Part shown: one piece after another, positions 55,134 to 64,000 of the stretch
Layout of the letters: every line of letters starts with the position of its first letter
How positions within the stretch are numbered: position 1 is the stretch's first letter
DNA from: Channallabes apus
Taxonomy: Eukaryota > Chordata > Actinopteri > Siluriformes > Clariidae
Length of the DNA stretch: 64,000 bases
Assembly (NCBI GenBank): GCA_030522415.1
Contig: CM060109.1
Coordinates: forward strand, 31,083,892 to 31,147,891
Direction: 5' to 3'
Notes under the pieces: model-generated
Told to the model about the DNA's origin: nothing
The model's database searches: none
Seen by the model: the letters and a program-made list of their open reading frames with translations, nothing else
Position numbers and translations under genes: made by a program

Positions 55134-56454
55134 ATGAGCATGGAAGCTAATGTGAAAGTCCACTGTTCGCCCCTGTCCTCAGGAGTGCGGCTTCTCCCTG
55201 CACGAGAAGGACCAGCATGAGGCGTGCCCCGTCTGTCTGGGAATTCTCCACGCTAGGAGAGCGCTAGCTGAGCCTGAGTCATGTGCGCTTTGTCGCCAGC
55301 TCCGGCGTTCAACGCTGGAAAGACGGGTCACGTTCGTGGAGAGAACCCTGGGAAAAAATACAGTCGCTCAGCAAGACCCCCTCCTTTCCGGACTAGCAGT
55401 CCCAGCTTCGCCTGCGTCTGCTGACGAGGAGTTTTCTTCAGAAGTCCCCGCGCTTAGCTGGGCAGACCAAATGGAGTATTTCGAGGAGTCGGAGTACCGT
55501 GAGCTCTCCTACAGTGCTGGCCAGCAGCCAGGCACCGATCAGCGGCCTTTCGAGGACGATGACGTGCTCGATATCAGCCTAGAGATGCATGGTTTGTCGG
55601 AGGACGAGCATGAACTCTTGCCACTCGCCCAGAGCTCCTCTGCTACTGCGCTAGCAGCACGGGACGACACTTCGTTTTTCGCCCTCTACCGGCGAGCGGC
55701 CGAAATGCTGGAAGTGGAGTGGCCCTCCCCACAGCCAGCTCAAAAACCGTCAAAGTTCGCAGGATTTTTTCTCCCTCCTGAACCGACGACAGTTAAGAAC
55801 TGCTTGCCTATGTTTCCCGACTTTGTCGGCGAGCTAACGTCGTCATGGAGCAAGCCGCTGTCGACCCGCGTATCAGTACCCGGTTACGGACAGTTTTTGG
55901 AATTGGACGGAGCTGAAAAAGCAGGACTAGTGAGCCCACCGCCGATGGAGCCATTTTTGGCTGCTTATTTGGCACCCTCGCAAAACCACGGAGTGTCTGG
56001 TCCTACTGTTCTTACGTCCAAACACTGCAGATTCTCCTCTGCCCAGCTGGAGAAGATTTACCGCGCTCAAGCGGGCACTGCTCGTGCGCTCAATTCTGTT
56101 ACGCTGCTCCAAACATATCAGGCAATGTGTTTGGCGGAGCTCGGTTCACTGGTGCCTCAGGAGAGCCCACTATGTGCGTTGCTTAACGAGGTCAGGACCG
56201 CGACAGACTACATTCAGGCTGAAGCGTTGCAAGATATCATCCCGCGACGCGAGGTGAAGCCCAAACAGGCTCGAAGAATGACCACTCCGCGGCCACCTCA
56301 GAAAAGACCACCGCCGGCAGCCAGCTCGAGCTCCCAGCCGGTGAAGCAACAACCTCCCGGGCAAAACCCACGGCAGTCGGCCTGGAGTAGGGGCCCCCCA
56401 CCGGGCCTCCAGAAGGATTCAGCGACTAGGAGGAAGAATCCTCACTCCTCCTAG
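55134..56454 (+). pseudogene. DIRS Gag-like ORF, frameshifted at the start
   Basis: ATG at 55134 opens a frame (MSMEANVKVHCSP) that must shift near 55185 to reach the Cys/His cluster CGFSLHEKDQHEACPVCLG ... CALCRQL, a zinc-binding pattern seen in DIRS Gag proteins. After it the frame is open to 56454: acidic middle, NCLPMFPDFVGELTSSWSKP, then a Gln/Pro/Arg-rich basic C-terminus suited to RNA binding. I see no enzyme motif. Confidence 0.75.
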
Positions 56455-56594
56455 CTCAGATTTCAAAGGGAGGGGAGCCCAAGAGGCCGCTAAGTTATGT
56501 TCAGGGAATCAGTCCCAAACGGCGCTGCACTTTCCTAACACAGTCTCCCAAGCACAATCCCCCCCCCTCACACACAAGTGTTTGTGTTCAAGTT

Positions 56595-58016
56595 ATGAAC
56601 CCCGGTTGGGGCGTGTTAAAAAATTTTCAGGGACTTACAGCAAGTGCCCCCAATGTTTACAGTTTGATTACTTCAAAAATTGTGCCTTTTGTAAACAATG
56701 TGAACGTTTCATTAAAACCAATAAAGAGTTTTCCTGTTTGCAATGTTGCAAAGCAAAAAAGCCCAGTTCCATTGATGAGGCTGCACTCTGGCAGAACGCC
56801 AGGGGGCAGCAGACCCCTTTCAGAGATCAGGGTGAGCCGGCTGGCTTCCCACATCCTCGAGTGGCGCGCATGCGCAGTCTCGACATGGGTGCAAAACACG
56901 GTCGCTATGGGATACCGACTACAGTTTCGCACAAGGCCATCGCGCTTCTCTTCCGTAGTAAACACAGTGGTGTCGGAAGCTGCAGCAGCGGTGCTTCGGG
57001 AGGAGATAAATTCTCTTCTGAGCAAAGGGGCGATTGGAGTGGTTCCTCCTTCGGAAATGAACTCAGGCTGGTACAGCCGTTATTTTGTCGTTCCGAAGAA
57101 AGGGGGAGGGCTGCGTCCTATTTTGGATCTGAGAATATTGAACACGTTTCTAAGAATGTACAAGTAAATGCTTACACTGAGGCAACTGCTAAATGCAATA
57201 GGCCCTGGGGATTGGTCCACTACGATAGATCTCACAGACGCTTACTTTCATATAGCGATCTTTCCGCGCCACAGAAAGTTTCTGAGGTTTGCATTCGAGG
57301 GCGTGGCCTACGAGTACCTAGTGCTCCCGTTCGGCCTGTCGCTCGCTCCCCGAACATCCACGAAGTGCGTCGAAGCAGCCCTGTCTCCTCTTCGGGAGAG
57401 GGGCGTTCGCATACTGGCCTATTTAGACGATTGGGCGATGATAGCGAGCTCAGGCGAGCAGGCGGAGAAACAAACAGCGCTGGTTGTGTCTCACATTCAG
57501 ACTTTAGGGTTCTCAATAAACATGAAGAAAAGCTCATTGACTCCGAGTCAACAGTTTTCATTTCTGGGTCTGGAGATATGCTCCGTTACCAGCCGAGCAC
57601 GTCTCTCAGAGCACAGAATAACTGTGTTTCAGCGCTGCCTTGCTCTGTTTCAGTTGCAACACAAACTTCGTTTCCGGGTGTTTTTACAGTTAATGGGAAT
57701 GATGGCGTCTATGATCGCTGTGGTGCCTCTCGGGCTGCTGAACATGCGCGCTTTTCAGCGCTGGGTGCGCACTCACTGCCTATGTGCGGCGCGCCACCTC
57801 AACAGGAGGTTGACAGTGACACCGTCATGCATGACAGCTCTTCTGCCCTGGAGGGAACCCAGGCTATTACGTCAGGGCTCTCCGATAGGCAGGGTGTCGT
57901 TTCGCAAAGTGGTGTCAACAGATGCCTCGCTCAGCGGCTGGGGCGCTCTGTGCAATGGCTCCGCGGTCAAGGGGCGTGGTCACAGGAACAGCGCAGGCTT
58001 CACATCAACTGTTTAG
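56595..58016 (+). pseudogene. DIRS reverse transcriptase
   Basis: One frame carries VVPPSEMNSGWYSRYFVVPK, GGLRPILDLRILNTFL, then TAA at about 57165, then TTIDLTDAYFHIAIFPRHRK (first catalytic Asp), LVLPFGLSLAPRTSTKC, RILAYLDDWAMIASS (YLDD box) and KVVSTDASLSGWGAL, the start of RNase H. A shift near 57970 moves the rest to another frame. Only the nonsense codon and the shift break what is otherwise a complete RT. Confidence 0.85.
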
Positions 58017-58705
58017 AGCTGTTAGCAGTGTTTTCAGCCCTGAGGCAATTTCGTCTGACCCTGACAGGCCATCATGTCCTGATTAGGACAGACAACACAA
58101 CAGTGGTGTCATATATAAACAGACAGGGGGGGACTCGCTCACTCCCACTGCTAAAACTATCTCATTCTCTATTGCTATGGTCCAGTGTTCATCTTCTGTC
58201 ACTCAAGGCCACTCACATTCCAGGGCGCCTGAATCTTGGGGCGGACCTTCTATCCAGAGGGGGCCCGCTTGTGAGGGAATGGAGGTTACACCCATGGGTG
58301 GTAGCTCAGATCTGGGAGCGCTTCGGCAGGGCAGCAGTGGATCTTTTTGCATCAAAGGAGAACGCTCACTGCCCGCTATTTTTCTCCATAACGAACCGCA
58401 ATGCCCCTCTGGGGATTGATGTGCTGGCACACTCATGGCCCCCAGCTCTATTGTATGCTTTTCCTCCAGTAGAACTGATTCTGCCTGTCACAGAGAGGGT
58501 GCGCCAGCAGGGCCTGTCACTAATCCTGGTGGCCCCTCGTTGGCCGGCGAAGTTGTGGTATGCAGAGATAGTCAGCCTGCTAGCAGCAGAGCCATGGAAA
58601 CTTCCTCTCCTCAGGGACCTTCTGTCTCAGGCAGGGGGAGAGGTAGTGCACCCGCGTCCCGAGCTGTGGAACTTGCATGCTTACCTGTTGAAAGGTCCAA
58701 TCTGA
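57970..58705 (+). pseudogene. DIRS RNase H and downstream connector
   Basis: In this second frame EQRRLHINCLELLAVFSALR, VLIRTDNTTVVSYINRQGG and HIPGRLNLGADLLSRG give the RNase H, and VDLFASKENAHCPLFFS and LILVAPRWPAKLWYAE are the connector typical of DIRS. Its stop at 58705 overlaps the beginning of the recombinase frame. Confidence 0.85.
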
Positions 58706-59275
58706 TAGCTAAAGGGCTTCCCCCGAATGTGATTGAGACAATTCAAAGTGCTCGGGCTTCGTCTACGAGAGGCTTATATGCTTACAAGTGGCGAGCTTTT
58801 GAGCAATGGTGTTGAGAACGTAAGGTTCTTCCATTTCAGTGCTCCATGGTGGAAGTTCTGTCTTTTCTACAGGAACTATTAGAAAAAGGCCTTTCCTTCT
58901 CTACTATTAAAGTGTACTTGGCGGCTATATCAGCCCGTCATGTTGGTTTCGATGGAGTGTCACCAGGTGCTCATCCGCTGGCGGTACGATTTTTAAAAGG
59001 AGTACGACGTTTGCGACCCACTGTGAGGTCCAGTGTTCCGTCTTGGGACCTATTGCTAGTACTTGAGGCCCTCTGTGGGCCTCCTTTTGAGCCAATTGAG
59101 TCTATAGATATGAAAATTCTTTCATATAAGACAGCACTTCTTCTTGCTCTAGCGTCTGCTAAACGAGTGGGTGATCTCCACGCTTTGTCCGTGCATCCAT
59201 CTTGTACGCAGTTTGCTGCTAATGGTTTAAAGATTACTCTAAAATCGGTCCTCTCTGCGGGGTCCACGATGCAGT
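58697..59275 (+). pseudogene. DIRS tyrosine recombinase, truncated
   Basis: NVIETIQSARASSTRGLYAY then KWRAFEQWC and a TGA (58813-58815), then MVEVLSFLQELLEKGLSFST and VYLAAISARHVGFDG form the N-terminal core-binding part. LLLALASAKRVGDLHALSVH includes the first catalytic Arg region. The later His-x-x-Arg and Tyr motifs are absent: the sequence breaks off at about 59270. Strand exchange would be impossible. Confidence 0.85.
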
Positions 59276-59338
59276 AGAGTAGCTACCAGGGTTCTTATGC
59301 CTGACTTTGGTAGATGCTCGGCGGGACGTGAATATATG

Positions 59339-59438
59339 TCCCATACAATATGTGTTGTACCGAGTGAATCGACTGAAAAGGAACGAATGGTTCCCTATAA
59401 CCTCGGTTCCCTGAGGGAGAGGAACGAGGTACAACACA
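59339..59438. repeat. DIRS internal complementary region
   Basis: Bases 59339-59384 are the complement of the left end (with 'gagtgaatcgactgaaa'), and 59385-59438 the complement of the right end (with cggttccctgagggagagga). In the DIRS replication model it templates the circular junction. It also overlaps the inner edge of the right terminal repeat. Confidence 0.85.
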
Positions 59439-59679
59439 ATGCCGCCCCGCCTCACAGTTACGCTCGGCGAAGAGCGGCTGTCGAACTGAAGGTCAACCGT
59501 GGCGACGAGGGTTTATAGGTGTAGGCGGGGCTACACCTACGTCACCACAGGTTTGCCTGCCTTACGGCGTGAATAAAAGTGGCTTCAGCCAGGACACGAG
59601 AGGGCGTGATATCCCATACAATATGTGTTGTACCTCGTTCCTCTCCCTCAGGGAACCGAGGTTATAGTCATAACCATTC
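59432..59679 (-). repeat. DIRS right inverted terminal repeat
   Basis: It is inverse to the left repeat to 59633, then carries an own extension (ctcgttcctctccctcaggg to about 59679). Confidence 0.85.
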
Positions 59680-59727
59680 GTTATTTGTATATAGAAATAA
59701 TTAACCTTCACTTTACCTTTAAAAAGA

Positions 59728-59935
59728 ATTCCGACAGAGCAGTGTTTCTGTTAGTGTATGTGTGTGTGTGTGTGTGTACACACACTGATGGAAACACTGC
59801 TCTGCCGGGAAAGGTCTTTAACAAAGAACCACTCTAATGACATTCACACACACTAACAGAATCACTGCTTTCTGACAGAGACTCTAGAAAGTATTTTTAA
59901 CAAGGAACCTCTCTAATGACACTTGCTTTTGCTTT
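59728..59935. repeat. Hairpin-forming block with (GT)n and tandem duplicate
   Basis: 'gacagagcagtgtttctgttagtgt' and 'acactgatggaaacactgctctgcc' are near complements around a GT run (59757-59778), forming a long imperfect hairpin. The phrase 'aacaa(a)gaacc.ctctaatgacac' then occurs twice (about 59820 and 59900). It looks like a MITE with an internal duplication. Confidence 0.5.
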
Positions 59936-59985
59936 ACTTGCGTGCACACACACACATGGTCTCAATGTTATAATAAACAGTACAT

Positions 59986-60165
59986 GACCATGGGATATGA
60001 TTACCCATAATTCTGTAACGTGCAACAGAGAAGAACCATTGGCTCAGCTGTGATCATGTGATGCTCAGCAGACAAACGCACGTCATATATCAAGACCTCA
60101 TGTATATCAAGATCTCACTCATTTATTAAGTTAACATATGTTTAATTTTTGCTCATCTTGAAAAA
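59986..60165 (+). repeat. Unnamed dispersed repeat, copy B
   Basis: Diverged relative of 32-200, same orientation, as described there. Copy B has an extra tandem 'atatcaaga(c/t)ctca' near 60090-60120. Confidence 0.6.
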
Positions 60166-60509
60166 CGTCTTGGAAGCTTTCAGTATTCCTTGTTTGGCAG
60201 ATTTGCCAATCAAGTAAACATAAGTAAGAAAAGAATACAAAATATAAAGGTTTGTTAATGCCCAAATATGTTGACACGGCAGTTAATGTATCCATTGGCC
60301 TAATTGATTTATTTTATCAGTAATTAATTTTATCAATTAATTTGCAATTAAAAACTTTCACTATTAAGGAATGTCAGACTCCATTAGATCATAATTTTAA
60401 TCTCATAGTTGAAACATCAATTGGTTATATTCTTGCTGCTAAGGTTTGAGAATGCAGCAGTACCCATGCCATCATTGTACAGTACATTTACTCACTTTCA
60501 TTGACATTT

Positions 60510-60770
60510 ACAGTACGTATCCTGGTCAGGGTCTCAGTGGAGCAGAGCCTTACTCCAGGAGTATGGTCGGGAACACACTTCATTCTAAATGTAACTCAAG
60601 TCCATCACAGGGCACTATACACAACTATTTACACCAAGAATAAATTTGTCAAAGCAAATACACTTGTGTTTTTGAGAGGTCCAAATTAACTGAGAACCAG
60701 AAAGAAGCCCACAGACTTGGGAAGAACATGGAAATAAACTCCACACAGACATTAACCCAAGAAGAGGCAA
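60510..60770 (+). repeat. Diverged copy of the 2562-2872 dispersed repeat
   Basis: 'atcctggtcagggtctcagtgg', 'ccatcacagggcac', 'cccacagacttgggaagaacatgg' and 'aactccacacagac' follow in the same order as their counterparts at 2562-2800, with many substitutions. This is an old insertion. Confidence 0.55.
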
Positions 60771-63489
60771 GGATAAGCACTGTTTCTTTTCTGTTTCACA
60801 GTCAATCTCATAAATATCTTCTCCCTTATGCAACAAACTTAGCCCTGCTACTGCTGAGTCCTGCTGGCAAAGGAAGATTCTGTGGCTTTTATAATAAATA
60901 CAGTTTATACTAAATCTTTAGTTTCTTTCTTAAACATATGTGTCCCCTCTATTCTTCAGCTACCATTTCGAACCTGTCAGTATAGCCCATATATTCTGCT
61001 GAAAGTCCTTCATTATAGTTTATTCTAGCTCTGTGGCAGCCCTCATCACTTGCCTTGTCCATACCTCACATTTTTCTCAGCACTGCCACACTCAATAAGA
61101 CAGCTTCTCTTATCATAGTGTCTGGTATCTATTTAGCTGTTGGTCATCTTTTTGGATATTTGTTTGTCTTACTTCTGATATTTTGACACCCTGGACAATC
61201 CTGCACACTCAATTATGATGGATAATATTGCATATGCTTGCTTTCATTGGGTTATATTGAGATTCTGAGATTGAATCAATTTAAAAGCTTTAGACATATC
61301 TCTTAGCACTGAGAACTAATTCAAATAGCTAAGTCAGTCCCTTCGCCTCATGATCCCATCTTCCTGGATGACACTATAGCAGCATGGAGCTTGCATTTTG
61401 GCTCTTTTTATCAGGATGTTGTGTCAGCCAGAAAGACCTGCGGTTCCTCACACATGCTGATCCATTTATTCATTTCAGTGTCTTCTACAGTATAATGGTT
61501 GAATGGTTTGCCAGCCCTGGTCTCTTAAATTCACTCCTGTGCACTCTTTAGTGCTATAGAAACCATGAAAACACTGGCACTTCCACTCAATAGGTGTAAA
61601 GATCAATTCTCTATGACTCTCGCACCTCACTACTGGACCCATAATAACTAGTTCAAAGTAGAAATCACCACAACTCCAACATGTTTGCTTCTTTTTCACC
61701 TCACTTAAGCTACGATCAATAAAAAGGTCTTGCAAGATACCTATTGCATACATTCCTTTTAGTCAGAATCCAAGCTTAGATGGCCTACAAGGGTTTTCAG
61801 TACTTGCTTATCTTATAAGATTTAATAAATTATAGCTTGTTCAGTCAATCAACATACCATCAAATACATTCCCTTACTAGCACTACGTCATACAGTTTCC
61901 AAAAATGTATTTTTCATAAGTAGAGTAACTGTTTATAACCCTTCCATACTAATACAGACCACTGTCTTCATTTAATTTAGTTTTCATTTAATGTTAATGT
62001 ATTAATTAATTTCACCATCCATATAAAGTGACACTCAAAAATCAATATAGAATTGCACAAAGCTAATTTCTGTACATCTGCCAAATGTACCATTACAGAA
62101 ATATACTTGTCCTTAAATAAAATAATATAATGAGCGGCTTTAGATCCTAAACAACAGCATTAACTGCACATTATGCCAGTGCATTGCCTTTAAAGGTGTC
62201 ACTTTTAACTCAGATCGCATATCTTTCTCTGTGAATGGAGACAGTGACTTTCCACAGCTCCTATCACCCTGAACCAAGACATCTGATGTCTGATGCCTTG
62301 GTAATATATTACTTAGTGTAACTATGGTAATGCAGGTACTGAACCATTTCTAAATCAGAGTCCTTAGTGTCATTGGCAATATCAACAGCACAGATGAATG
62401 GTTCAATCAGAACTTATCAAAATCTACTAATGGATCCAGGCTTGAAAAATCTAAGGAGTAGAGGAGAATTTAAATAAGAACACAACTTGTTCAAAGCAGA
62501 ATTAACAAGGATTTAATTAAATAAATTGAAAAATTAAAATGAATTAATTAAAATGACACATTAAAATACATCTGACACTTTTGCCCAATCATATTTTTTG
62601 AAAGTTCAGTAGAAAGTGGAGTAATTTAAAATTTCTAAACTTTATTCCTGGACTGGACTGCGCACAGTAGTACACCTCTGGACTCTCCTCAATACACTCT
62701 GCCCCAAGTCTCAGATCTACAATAGATGCCAAATGGTCAATCAATAATAATGTTCTAAATTACAGGAACACTCAAGGCTCACCCAGTACTCAGATGAGCT
62801 TTTTCTGCCAAAAGGACAGGTATAAATGGAAAGGTGAGGGAGAACAGAGCATCAGAAAGTGAGTGAGGCAAGAGAGAAATCTCCCTATCAAATACGTATA
62901 CTGCTGGTTACCTATGTTTTATCCGTGCTTGTGAGTTTCCTACACGTACCCCCACATTCCAAAGACATGCCAGTTAGGCTAATTGGCATTCCCACATATA
63001 TGTGTGGAAATTGGAATTTTTCTTTCACAAAAAAGAAATTCATATTATTCATATTAATTCATATTATTTTTATACCATTAATTAAAGAATTCGTTTGCTG
63101 TCTAATCTAAGCAACATTAAACGCCCTTGATATTTAGTTAAATGCAGAGTAGAGGAATGATAAGACCAAAAAGTTACTTAATTGTTTGTATATTTTTAAA
63201 TACAAGTGCAATTTTTAAATACCACCATATGAACTTGTGCTTTTTGTCTAACCAACAATAATTAAATAATAAAAAAAAGATAAAAGAAAAAATATTAACT
63301 CTAAAATTTAAATCATTAGTTACATAACCAATCACCTAAAAATATATTTTCTACTTTCTACAAAAAATACATTTAAACTTTTACTGTAAAAACATATTGT
63401 AACACTAGTGATGAGCATATCATTTTAAATATTTCACTTTTAATATTTCATGTTGAATTTTAAAATATTTCACTCTTTGGTGGTCAGAC
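60771..63489. other. No gene seen; AT-rich, one reverse repeat fragment
   Basis: At about 62935-63000 'acccccacattccaaagacatgcc' and 'taggctaattgg' form a reverse-strand fragment of the same dispersed repeat. The remaining sequence has only short frames without motifs. Confidence 0.55.
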
Positions 63490-63955
63490 TGTCACTTTCC
63501 CCATGTGCTCATGTTTACTCCTGTCTGACTGCATCCTTTCCCACGCCCCTGTTTCCGCCCCGTCTGCACACCTGTCTCTAATCCCTGTCTGATTACTCCA
63601 GCATTTAAGCACGCGCTGTGCGCTGCTTAAATCGCTGGATTATCTTGTGTATTTTTGCCTCGATTCTCTCGCGTTTATTTTTCCCCTGCTTTCACGTTGC
63701 CAAGCCCGCTTTTGTCTCTCGTTTTTTGCCTTCGGTTTCTCGTCTCGATTTTGTTTGCCTCGTCCTTTGATCTCCCGGTTTTGACCTCGCGCTTCCCCTT
63801 CTGACTACGGCTCTCGTTTTACGATTTGGCTTCGACGCAACGCTGACTGATCTCCCGGTATTGACCCCCGCTTCCGCATTCCGACCGTATTCTCGTTTTT
63901 CGTTGCTGTCATTCATCTGCGCCTGGATTCACCTCGTCCGCTTCGCCCCGTGACA
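63490..63955 (+). repeat. Gypsy-3 5' LTR
   Basis: It matches the Gypsy-1 LTRs in reverse complement (for example gcctggattcacctcgtccg and tgatctcccggtattgaccc). It starts TGTCACTTTCC and ends CCCCGTGACA. It has the internal duplicate (tgatctcccggttttgacct) that the Gypsy-1 5' LTR lacks. Confidence 0.85.
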
Positions 63956-64000
63956 GAATAATCCAGCCAGCGAAATGAATCCAGCAGATATTGACTGCAT
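63956..64000 (+). mobile_element. Gypsy-3 leader and Gag start, continues past the window
   Basis: After the LTR comes gaataatccagccagcgaaa, then ATG at 63975-63977 and codons matching the Gypsy-1 Gag start. Unlike Gypsy-1, its start codon is present. The rest lies outside. Confidence 0.8.

Larger units (their letters stand above)
54647..59679 (+). mobile_element. DIRS-type tyrosine-recombinase retroelement
   Basis: Inverted terminal repeats (54671-54872 and 59432-59633) have different outer extensions, and an internal region (59339-59438) is the complement of the left end joined to the complement of the right end. This circle-junction arrangement is diagnostic of DIRS elements. Coding order is Gag-like ORF, RT, RNase H, tyrosine recombinase. 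There is no target duplication, as expected. Several frameshifts and stops, plus loss of the recombinase catalytic region, make this copy inactive. Confidence 0.9.

Noticed and set aside
57232..58436. Overlapping frames on the minus strand of the DIRS element
   Set aside because: Shadows of the RT and RNase H frames, with no motifs of their own.
61475..61753. A 92-codon minus-strand frame as a small host gene
   Set aside because: No start context, splice signals, domain or composition bias supports it; frames of this length are expected by chance.

Overview
The window looks like nuclear DNA of a ray-finned (teleost) fish, with no host protein-coding gene that I can support. The reasons are the repeat families: a tRNA-headed fish SINE, several Tc1 transposons, L2 and Rex1-type LINEs, Ty3/Gypsy elements with chromodomains, BEL/Pao and DIRS retroelements, plus many CA/GT, TA and ATT microsatellites in an AT-rich background. 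Species cannot be fixed from the sequence.

Region 1 (1-3.8 kb) holds microsatellites, a SINE, Tc1 remnants and a dispersed repeat. Region 2 (3.8-21.6 kb) is a four-deep nest, all on the minus strand: a BEL/Pao element was split by Ty3/Gypsy element Gypsy-1 (8294-21123, flanked by GCTTAC). Gypsy-1 was split by a Rex1-type LINE (about 10906-19355), which in turn was split by L2-A (about 12598-17643). L2-A still has both ORFs open. A short LINE tail with a 9-bp target duplication also sits in the BEL element, and a likely solo LTR lies at 21.2-21.6 kb.

Region 3 (22.5-24.1 and 38.3-39.9 kb) has two copies of one Tc1 family in opposite orientation, sharing an in-frame stop. Region 4 (26.5-37.7 kb) is a degraded L2 (L2-B) interrupted exactly at a TA by an 8.5-kb unit with terminal inverted repeats. 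Its core is a giant near-perfect palindrome (two arms of about 3.67 kb, spacer 467 bp). This is the most unusual object in the window.

Region 5 (39.9-42.6 kb) is a 2.7-kb LTR retroelement with almost identical 344-bp LTRs and a 5-bp target duplication. Its interior is one long ORF made mostly of 10- and 23-residue tandem repeats, with no recognisable enzyme domain. Region 6 (45.4-50.9 kb) is a GGTAC-rich repeat hosting Gypsy-2 (458-bp LTRs; interior cut down to integrase plus chromodomain and a new 30/31-bp minisatellite) and an AGTATA-type repeat with a deleted Tc1 inside.

Region 7 (51.4-52.9 kb) is another decayed Tc1. Region 8 (54.6-59.7 kb) is a DIRS element with inverted terminal repeats and an internal complementary region; its tyrosine recombinase is truncated. 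The rest (42.6-45.4, 52.9-54.6, 60-63.5 kb) is AT-rich sequence with only old repeat traces. The window ends inside a third Gypsy copy whose LTR matches Gypsy-1. The genes here do not form a pathway: they are transposon genes, mostly broken. The open ones are the two L2-A ORFs and the ORF of the 39.9-kb LTR element.
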